A DNA stretch of 10,344 nucleotides from GCA-2688775 sp964524225 (lineage in GTDB: Archaea > Nanobdellota > Nanobdellia > Woesearchaeales > GW2011-AR4). Within the stretch, counting starts at the first letter, position 1. The number at the start of each line of letters is the position of its first letter. Below the pieces are notes generated by a model, which was given only the letters and a program-made list of their open reading frames with translations, did not search any database and was not told the origin of the DNA. Positions 1 to 5,703 of this stretch are shown one piece after another. The stretch is from assembly GCA_964524225.1 (NCBI GenBank), contig CAZGEW010000048.1, positions 1 through 10,344 of the forward strand, in the 5' to 3' direction. Both the position numbers and the translations under genes were made by a program.

Positions 1-2
1 CA

Positions 3-1988
3 CCTAATTGGCAATGCACTTCTTGGTCAACATGCTCTGGAAGCATTCAAACTAGAACATGCAGTGACGTGAATACTTGCGGAACAACATCAGGCAAGCC
101 ACCCGAATCACAAAGCTGTACAGTAACAACATCTGTTCAAGGCATAGCAACAATTAACATTATCCCTCCTGACTCGTCTAATAACTTTATGATTGAAAGT
201 GGTGACAATATTGCAATAACTTCTGGAGATAACAAGATTAAAATTTCAGCAAAGGTTCCACCAACTTATACTATCAACGTTAAAGACTTTGGTGCTAAAG
301 GAGATGGTATTGCAGATGATACTATTCCTATTCAAACAGCAATAGCAAAGGCAATTGCTAATAAAAACACAGCAGTTTTCTTTCCTGCAGGAAAATATAG
401 AATTGTTAGCGCTAGTATTTATTTAAATGGCGCAACTAATATTGCTTTGCTTGGAGTTCCATCAGCAACTACTTTGCTGATGGAAAACTCCGGCTTTAGT
501 CAAGCTACAGACAGAGAGCCAACTGTTATTGATTATCTCACTATTAGAGATTTACACTTTGTAGGGACTTATACAGGAACTCAAGAACATTTCGAACAGG
601 CAATTTCAGGTGGAGATAATGGAGGAGGTGGCTTTGGACTACATGGCACTACAAAACATCTTTATCTTATTAACAATATTTTTGAAAATGGATGGAGCGG
701 TATATATGCTGATAACCTACAGCAATCATTTATTGTCAATAACGAATTTAGGAATTGGGGAGGAACAGCTGTACAGCTTGCAGGAGCCTCTGATTTGTCT
801 ATTGCAAATAACCATTTTATAGTTGATTATGGATGGTGGTCTGATGATGGCATTGCAATTGGCGGAAATTCTGCTTATAGAATTGTAATAAGTGGCAATG
901 TATTTGACAAAAATAGTGATGTTTCATCACAACAGCTTGTAAATCGTGCTGTTGTAATATCTATTGCGGAGCCGCAACCATGGGCACCAAATCCAATTGG
1001 TGAAGATATTGTTATAAGCAATAATGTAATTCAAGATTTTGCAACAAGTAATCCAAATCAATATGGCGCCATCTCTTTAGAAAGTGATAATCAAAGATTG
1101 AGAAGGGTTAATGTTGTCAATAATGTTATTTCAAATGTGCCGATAGGGATTCAAACTTCAGGTGGCATTAGGGACATTCTGGTTGAGGGAAATGTTGTTG
1201 GCTCAACCACATCAGATGGACTTCGTATATGGGGAGGGGATTTAACTGGGGAAAATAGCAGAAATATAAATATTAAGAATAATGTAGTGCGTGATGCTGG
1301 CAGACATGGCATTTATGCAAGGGTCCTAGGACAACCTACCATTATAGGAAACAGTGTACGAAATTCCTTAAGTGATAATCTCCATATAGAAGGTATAGAG
1401 TTTCCAACAATTGTAGGAAACACACTATCAGGAAGTAAAGCTAATGGGTTAGTAATTAATGATTCAGCTAATATCGTTGTGACAGGCAATACAATAAGTG
1501 AAAATGCTCGTTATGGTGTAGAACTAGGATATTTTGGTACTTTCAACAAAGCCACATTTACCGGCAATCTATTTGAAAAAAATAATCTTGGTCATGTGGG
1601 TTCAACATGGCATGAATCAAGCTCTATTCCATTACAACAAACTTATAGCGGAAACACAAATGTTGCTGATGTCGTTTTCCCACAATCCATTAAGATTAAT
1701 TATGATGAATCAATAAACCCAGCTAAAGCAGATATTGTACCTCAGAGCAGTTTAATATATGTTAAGTGTGACGATGCTGATGGATGTGATATAACAATTA
1801 GTGAGCAAGGCATATCAATTGGCCAGCTTTTAGAAATAATCAACACCGGCATTAATAAAATTACCTTGATAGATTCTACTGGTGTTGTTGAATTGCCAAA
1901 ACAAAAAATCGGGCTTGGGCAATATGATTCGTTAACATTAAGATACATTTCGGATAGGTGGGTATTAATTTCATCGAGTGATAATTGA
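3..1988 (+). CDS. Secreted/surface right-handed beta-helix protein with TSP1-like repeat (5'-truncated by window edge)
   Basis: The frame is open to the left edge, so the start lies outside the window and the internal GTG at 69 is not the real start. There are 661 visible residues. Residues 3-39 form a thrombospondin type-1-like repeat: W3, W8 and C5, C11, C20, C26, C39, with the sixth cysteine presumably upstream. Residues 90-135 carry the Pectate_lyase_3 entry motif (DFGAKGDG at 95-102, FFPAGKY at 126-132). About residues 180-540 hold repeated N-N/G-N-x-[IF] turns typical of PbH1 beta-helix coils. The last ~85 residues (from about 577) end in a GQYDSLTLRYISDRWV stretch that resembles C-terminal modules of virion or tail-spike proteins. 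No catalytic residues can be assigned, so adhesion, glycan binding or polysaccharide lysis are all possible. It probably acts outside the cell. The dehydrogenase gene follows after 12 nt. Confidence 0.88.
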   Translation, partial: PNWQCTSWSTCSGSIQTRTCSDVNTCGTTSGKPPESQSCTVTTSVQGIATINIIPPDSSNNFMIESGDNIAITSGDNKIKISAKVPPTYTINVKDFGAKGDGIADDTIPIQTAIAKAIANKNTAVFFPAGKYRIVSASIYLNGATNIALLGVPSATTLLMENSGFSQATDREPTVIDYLTIRDLHFVGTYTGTQEHFEQAISGGDNGGGGFGLHGTTKHLYLINNIFENGWSGIYADNLQQSFIVNNEFRNWGGTAVQLAGASDLSIANNHFIVDYGWWSDDGIAIGGNSAYRIVISGNVFDKNSDVSSQQLVNRAVVISIAEPQPWAPNPIGEDIVISNNVIQDFATSNPNQYGAISLESDNQRLRRVNVVNNVISNVPIGIQTSGGIRDILVEGNVVGSTTSDGLRIWGGDLTGENSRNINIKNNVVRDAGRHGIYARVLGQPTIIGNSVRNSLSDNLHIEGIEFPTIVGNTLSGSKANGLVINDSANIVVTGNTISENARYGVELGYFGTFNKATFTGNLFEKNNLGHVGSTWHESSSIPLQQTYSGNTNVADVVFPQSIKINYDESINPAKADIVPQSSLIYVKCDDADGCDITISEQGISIGQLLEIINTGINKITLIDSTGVVELPKQKIGLGQYDSLTLRYISDRWVLISSSDN

Positions 1989-2000
1989 GACTTGATTTTT

Positions 2001-3026
2001 ATGCGAGTAGCAGTATATTACAACAACAAAGACGTTAGAATAGAAGAAAGACCTATTCCAAATATCAATAACGATGAAATTCTTGTCAAAGTGATTGCAA
2101 GCGGTATTTGCGGCACAGATGTAATGGAGTGGTACAGAATAAAAAAAGCCCCATTAGTTCTTGGCCATGAGATTAGTGGAATTATTGTTGAAGTTGGGAA
2201 GAATGTTAAAAATTTCAAAATTAATGACAGAGTTATGGTTTCTCATCATGTACCTTGCATGAAATGTCATTACTGTTTAAACAACCACCATACAGCTTGT
2301 GAAACTTTGCATAAAACAAATTTTGAGCCAGGCGGCTTTGCAGAATACATTAGAGTGCCAAAAATAAATATTGAGCTTGGCACTTTTAAATTGTCAGATG
2401 AAACTTCTTTTGATGAAGGAACCTTTATTGAGCCTTTAGGCACTGTTATAAGAGCTCAAAGATTAGCAAATTTAAAGGAAAATGATACATTGCTAATAAT
2501 AGGAAGTGGTATATCAGGTTTGTTGCATATCAAACTTGCAAAATCAAAAAATGTCAAAAAAATAATTGCAGTTGATATAAATGAATACCGCTTGGATGCA
2601 GCAAAAAGATTTGGTGCGGATTTTACTCTTAAGTCTGATGAAAATTTGATTGAAAATATAAAAAAAATAAATTATGGGAGATTAGCCGATGTCGTCATTG
2701 TTTGTACAGGTGCTTTATCAGCGGCTAAACAAGCTTTAAAATGTGTTGACAAAGGTGGTACAATTTTATTTTTTGCAGTTCCAAAGCCAGATGAAAGTTT
2801 TGAAATTCCAATTAATGAATTTTGGAAGAATGAAATAAAAATAATGACAAGCTATGGTGCAGCTCCTCATGATTTAAAAGAATCATTAGAGTTAATTAAA
2901 AATAAAAAAATTAATGTTAATGATATGATAACTCATAGATTAAGATTTGATGAAATTCAAGAGGGATTTAGGTTAGTTGCAGAGGCAAAAGAATCATTGA
3001 AGGTGATTGTTGAGATGGATAAATGA
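2001..3026 (+). CDS. Zinc-dependent medium-chain alcohol/polyol dehydrogenase
   Basis: A complete 341-residue member of the MDR zinc-dehydrogenase family (sorbitol/threonine dehydrogenase-like). The ATG at 2001 gives the expected N-terminus; a TTG nine bases upstream is in frame but unnecessary. Catalytic-zinc ligand candidates are C37 in GICGTD, H56-E57 in GHE and E144 in FIEPLG. The structural-zinc lobe has C86, C89, C92 and C100 with the usual CxxCxxCx7C spacing. A Rossmann motif GSGISG lies at 168-173. The acidic D192 at the end of the next strand suggests NAD rather than NADP. The substrate cannot be read from sequence; a secondary alcohol, polyol or sugar alcohol is likely for the family. 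The gene starts 12 nt after the beta-helix gene, so co-transcription is probable, and a strong hairpin follows its stop codon. Confidence 0.93.
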   Translation: MRVAVYYNNKDVRIEERPIPNINNDEILVKVIASGICGTDVMEWYRIKKAPLVLGHEISGIIVEVGKNVKNFKINDRVMVSHHVPCMKCHYCLNNHHTACETLHKTNFEPGGFAEYIRVPKINIELGTFKLSDETSFDEGTFIEPLGTVIRAQRLANLKENDTLLIIGSGISGLLHIKLAKSKNVKKIIAVDINEYRLDAAKRFGADFTLKSDENLIENIKKINYGRLADVVIVCTGALSAAKQALKCVDKGGTILFFAVPKPDESFEIPINEFWKNEIKIMTSYGAAPHDLKESLELIKNKKINVNDMITHRLRFDEIQEGFRLVAEAKESLKVIVEMDK

Positions 3027-3193
3027 GCAAGAAAGGAAAAAATTAGTTCAGGACTAATTTTTTCCTTTCTTGTATTTTTTGAATAATCCTTGCTAAAGAT
3101 AATATCTGCTTTATTTGATAAAAGAAAAACTGCTCCTGATTTATATATCCCATCGCATAATATGTTATTACCTATTTTAATTGGATTTGCCAT
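2957..3193 (-). CDS. Doubtful small ORF, antisense to dehydrogenase 3' end
   Basis: A 78-residue ATG frame of unknown function. Its first ~40 residues (MANPIKIGNNILCDGIYKSG onward) look protein-like and come from otherwise empty sequence. The rest crosses the hairpin at 3028-3072 and then runs antisense to the last 70 nt of the dehydrogenase, which suggests a chance extension or a decayed gene. A TATA-like TTATAAAA at 3218-3211 sits just upstream of the ATG, roughly right for a near-leaderless transcript. No domain is recognised. It could be a remnant or spurious. Confidence 0.3.
   Translation of the reverse strand: MANPIKIGNNILCDGIYKSGAVFLLSNKADIIFSKDYSKNTRKEKISPELIFSFLAHLSISTITFNDSFASATNLNPS
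3028..3080 (+). terminator. Perfect 20-bp hairpin plus T-run after the dehydrogenase gene
   Basis: The left arm at 3028-3047 and the right arm at 3053-3072 are exact reverse complements, separated by the 5-nt loop TCAGG. A T6 tract follows at 3075-3080. It begins one base after the dehydrogenase TGA. This looks like an intrinsic terminator or 3'-end stabiliser. Archaeal termination usually depends on U-tracts, so such a long stem is notable. Confidence 0.75.
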
Positions 3194-3210
3194 CTTTTTG
3201 ATTTAGACTA

Positions 3211-3218
3211 TTTTATAA
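3211..3218 (-). promoter_or_regulatory. TATA-like element before the small minus-strand ORF at 3193
   Basis: Read on the minus strand this is TTATAAAA, centred about 21 nt from the ATG at 3193. That fits an archaeal TATA box for a leaderless or nearly leaderless transcript. The AT-rich background makes chance occurrence easy. Confidence 0.3.
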
Positions 3219-3224
3219 CTTGCA

Positions 3225-3503
3225 TTATATGAATTGAGATAAATATTGAGTTATTTGTGAATAAGCAGATTCTCCACTTGGACCGTAAATACTACCTCTA
3301 TCACTACTTATTAACGCCCATGAATCAGAACCGTATTCTGGGATGGGTTGGTTATTCTTAATCCTAAATGAGAGGTGTGTAATTGAATTTAAAGACTCTC
3401 TAAAACTTAAAACAGGATATTTTATTCCATGCTTATACACATCATATTTTCCATTGCCCTTTTTCTCAACTTCAAAAATATTCATAGATTTTAGATTCAT
3501 CAA
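3225..3503 (-). CDS. Hypothetical small protein (92 aa)
   Basis: Not recognised. The ATG frame encodes 92 residues with balanced amino-acid use, no membrane segment and no cysteines. An alternative ATG lies at 3485. The protein has a Lys/Tyr-rich N-terminal half (VEKKGNGKYDVYKHGIKYP) and a Ser/Gly/Tyr-rich C-terminal half (SSDRGSIYGPSGESAYSQI). A TTATAA at 3528-3523 lies about 22 nt upstream of the first ATG, matching archaeal leaderless spacing. It diverges from the truncated CARF-HTH frame on the other strand, so it may have arrived with the event that removed that gene's 5' end. Confidence 0.55.
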   Translation of the reverse strand: MMNLKSMNIFEVEKKGNGKYDVYKHGIKYPVLSFRESLNSITHLSFRIKNNQPIPEYGSDSWALISSDRGSIYGPSGESAYSQITQYLSQFI

Positions 3504-3522
3504 ACTTTTGTAGAGGCTTCCC

Positions 3523-3528
3523 TTATAA
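3523..3528 (-). promoter_or_regulatory. Candidate TATA box for the 92-aa gene (symmetrical)
   Basis: TTATAA, about 20-25 nt upstream of the ATG at 3503 on the minus strand. The hexamer is palindromic, so it could equally serve the + strand frame that begins near 3529-3553. Position is the only support. Confidence 0.35.
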
Positions 3529-3849
3529 TCTGGGAATTCTACCTTGGATTTATTGTTTGCTGCTTACGCAAGGCATGAAAGAGTCAAGAAAATTGCCTAT
3601 AATCCTGAAGAGGATAAAAATGCTGTTGTTTACTTGCCAAGATTAAGTTTTAAGCTTACCGAAAGCGAAAAGAAAGTTTTGGAAGCAATTGGCAATGATA
3701 CTTATGAAAATCCCACAGAACTTTCTAAAAAAGTTGATTTGTCAACGGCAATGCTTTACAGGGCGATTGACGAGCTTAAAGACAAGGATTTAGTAGCGAC
3801 TGAGGGCGGCTTGAAGTTGACTGATGCGGGGAAGATTGCGAGGTTGTGA
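3529..3849 (+). pseudogene. C-terminal remnant of a CARF-HTH-like transcriptional regulator
   Basis: The frame opens after a TAA at 3526-3528. It has no ATG near its beginning; only TTG at 3544 or 3553 could start it. The first residues (SGNSTLDLLFAAY, then VKKIAYNPEEDKNAVVYLPRLSFKLT) look like the last strand-helix-strand of a CARF domain, with SGN in place of the usual nucleotide-binding GG-turn. This is followed by a winged HTH: LTESEKKVLEAIG, then ELSKKVDLSTAMLYRAIDEL and a GLKLTDAGKIARL wing. Archaeal CARF-HTH regulators normally have ~130 more N-terminal residues, which are absent here. The TGA at 3847-3849 sits 2 nt before the DUF262 ATG, so coupling or autoregulation of that nuclease gene is plausible. 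The CARF assignment rests on pattern recognition; the HTH part is firmer. Confidence 0.6.
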
Positions 3850-3851
3850 GA

Positions 3852-5447
3852 ATGAATAACGAAAATAATATTATTGAGGAGTCAAGAAGTATAAAAATTG
3901 AAGAGCTTCAAATATCAGAGTTTATTCCAAAGAAAATGACAGAAGATGGAAAATTTAAGTATTCTTACACAATACCAAAATTTCAAAGGGAATTTGTTTG
4001 GGATTATACCGACCTTAAAGATTTATGGGATAGCATTTACAGAAATTATCCCATAGGCAGTTTTATGATATGGGAATGTGAAGATGAATTACCAGATAAT
4101 CGCCAAATTGCAGATAATATTTGTTTAGTCCGTTCAGAAGGAAATACCTTCAAGTATATCTTGGATGGACAGCAAAGAATAACTTCTTTAATAGTTTCGA
4201 TATTCAAAGGCTTAAAAAAGAGAGAAGGAAAGAAGAAACCTTCTGATTTAACTTTGTATTTCCATTTAAAAAATGCCAAGAATGAAATTAAAGAAAGAGA
4301 TTTTGAAAACAAAAAAAAGATAAATCTGTTTTTTACTAAAAAAGATATAAATACCTTGCCACAAGAAGAAAAGAAATATTTAATAGAAATCTCAAAATTA
4401 ATAAATTTTGGTGATACCATCTATTCAAATTTTTATGATGCAGGTGAAAAAGATATTGCTAGGTTGTATCAAAATATTTATCAGAGAATTACCAGCAAAT
4501 ATAGGCTTTCAGTGATAACCCTAAAAAACATTCCTAAAGAAGAGGTATGCGAATTATTTACAAGGGTTAACACTAAAGGCAGAAAGCTATCAGCTATAGA
4601 TCTTATTACAGCATACACTTATCGGGACGATTTCTATTTAAAAAGTGAGGAGTATCTTGGAAAATTATCTGGAGATTTGAGTAGTCTTAATTATGATGAC
4701 TTAGATGAAATGTTATTCATTAGGCTTATATCAATGGTAGTCAAGGGATCTTGCGCAGAATCGGACATATTTGAGCTTAAAGCGTATGATTTTAAGGAAA
4801 ATTGGAGTATGGCAGCGGATGCTATCAAAGAGGCTATTCAGTTTTTAAGAGATTTAAACATTACTTCCTCTTTAATTATACCTTACAGCCCTATGTTAAT
4901 TTCGCTTTCATATTTCTTTTATTTGTTAAGGAAAAAAAGAGAAACTTTTACTGATGATGTAAAGAATAGGATTGTCAAATGGTTTTGGGTAAGGTCATTG
5001 AATGGGGATTATCAAGGTGCAACAAATGAAAAGGTAAAAAATGATTGTTCCTCTTTCAAGAATTTTATAGAATCAAAAAGCGGGTTTACTTTTAATTTTT
5101 CAAGAAATATAGATACTAATAAGTTGATTAATGAAGAATTAAGACTATCAAGCGGATTCTGTAAAACCTTATTATGCTTGATGGCAAACAACAATCCAGT
5201 TGATTTTACAAACCACAAACCGGTTGATATATATGATGTTTTGGTTGAATACAAAAAAAGTGAATATCATCATATATTTCCTCGTAAATCTGATGTTGGA
5301 AAGAAATATCCTGAAGAAAAAATTAACAGTATTGTAAATATCTGCTTTTTGCCAAAAGCTTCGAATAAGCATGTGGATAATGATAACCCATCATTATATT
5401 TTGAAAAAAAAGTTAAGCAAAAAATGAGCAGTATATTGAAGACTTGA
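3852..5447 (+). CDS. DUF262 / GmrSD-like protein with C-terminal HNH (DUF1524) nuclease, frameshifted near 3' end
   Basis: The ATG at 3852 is preferred: GAGG at 3840-3843 gives an 8-nt spacer, and the start lies 2 nt past the HTH gene's stop. A GTG at 3846 is also in frame. The DUF262 (ParB-like NTPase) signature is clear: IPKFQREFVW at 41-50, YPIGS at 66-70 and ILDGQQRITSL around 103-113. The C-terminal HNH is of DUF1524 type: H473-H474-I-F-P, N496-I and N505-K. Families with this architecture include GmrS-GmrD type IV restriction enzymes, SspE and BrxU, which cleave or nick modified or invading DNA and protect against phages. The frame ends at a TGA at 5445-5447, but family-like C-terminal sequence continues in the -1 frame to 5563. 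Predicted intact length is ~570 residues, against 531 as read. Confidence 0.88.
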   Translation: MNNENNIIEESRSIKIEELQISEFIPKKMTEDGKFKYSYTIPKFQREFVWDYTDLKDLWDSIYRNYPIGSFMIWECEDELPDNRQIADNICLVRSEGNTFKYILDGQQRITSLIVSIFKGLKKREGKKKPSDLTLYFHLKNAKNEIKERDFENKKKINLFFTKKDINTLPQEEKKYLIEISKLINFGDTIYSNFYDAGEKDIARLYQNIYQRITSKYRLSVITLKNIPKEEVCELFTRVNTKGRKLSAIDLITAYTYRDDFYLKSEEYLGKLSGDLSSLNYDDLDEMLFIRLISMVVKGSCAESDIFELKAYDFKENWSMAADAIKEAIQFLRDLNITSSLIIPYSPMLISLSYFFYLLRKKRETFTDDVKNRIVKWFWVRSLNGDYQGATNEKVKNDCSSFKNFIESKSGFTFNFSRNIDTNKLINEELRLSSGFCKTLLCLMANNNPVDFTNHKPVDIYDVLVEYKKSEYHHIFPRKSDVGKKYPEEKINSIVNICFLPKASNKHVDNDNPSLYFEKKVKQKMSSILKT

Positions 5448-5563
5448 AAAGTAATCTCATACCTTCGGATACTTCTTCAGGAATATGGAATGACCATTTT
5501 GAGGAATTCCTTAAGCAAAGAAGTTTAATGATATTAGAAAAAATTAAAGCATTAACAGAATAA
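5423..5563 (+). pseudogene. Out-of-frame C-terminal tail of the DUF262/HNH gene
   Basis: In the -1 frame relative to the upstream gene, 46 codons read NEQYIEDLKSNLIPSD, then SGIWNDHFEEFLKQRSLMIL and EKIKALTE, and stop at TAA 5561-5563. DUF1524 proteins typically end in an I-W-x-x-x-F-x-x-F-L-x-x-R-A/S-x-x-I helix pair like this. One extra A in the A6 run at 5419-5424 would join the two frames. The shift must occur between about 5415 and 5444, because each frame is closed by a stop beyond those limits. Confidence 0.8.
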
Positions 5564-5635
5564 CAATGCCCACTACTTACTCCCACTCCCGTTTAAGCTG
5601 CTTCGAGCAATGCCTTTTAATAATACAAAATAAGC

Positions 5636-5650
5636 CGAAACCTTTATATA
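5636..5650 (+). promoter_or_regulatory. Strong archaeal BRE/TATA promoter before the DUF234 ATPase
   Basis: CGAAA (5636-5640), two bases, then TTTATATA (5643-5650) is a near-ideal archaeal BRE plus TATA box. A start ~25 nt downstream would fall at about 5672-5676, giving a ~30-nt AT-only leader with no Shine-Dalgarno before the ATG at 5704. Apart from this promoter, 5564-5703 contains only a weak TGCT/AGCA mini-hairpin near 5600 and no gene. Confidence 0.65.
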
Positions 5651-5667
5651 TAACAATATAACCACAA

Positions 5668-5683
5668 TTATATTATAATATAA
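5668..5683. repeat. Perfect 16-bp AT palindrome over the predicted transcription start
   Basis: TTATATTATAATATAA is an exact palindrome located where TBP/TFB would place the start site. It could be an operator for a dimeric repressor of the ATPase gene, or a second TATA element for a leaderless transcript starting near 5704. Being pure A/T, it could also arise by chance. Confidence 0.45.
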
Positions 5684-5703
5684 ATAAGATTATATTAACT
5701 AAA

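Noticed and set aside
69..71. GTG at 69 as the start of the beta-helix protein
   Set aside because: The frame is open upstream to base 3 and encodes clear TSP1-like cysteine repeat sequence, so the gene starts outside the window.
1992..2000. TTG at 1992 as the dehydrogenase start
   Set aside because: The ATG at 2001 gives the normal MDR N-terminus; the three extra codons have no family support and no ribosome binding site.
4046..4420. 124-aa minus-strand frame inside the DUF262 gene
   Set aside because: Antisense to conserved DUF262 motifs; Phe/Ser/Lys-rich as expected from reversed Lys/Glu-rich coding.
5412..5447. Programmed -1 ribosomal frameshift to express the DUF262 tail
   Set aside because: The A6 run is not a slippery heptamer in the zero frame and no stable downstream stem is evident; a missing base or mutation is simpler.
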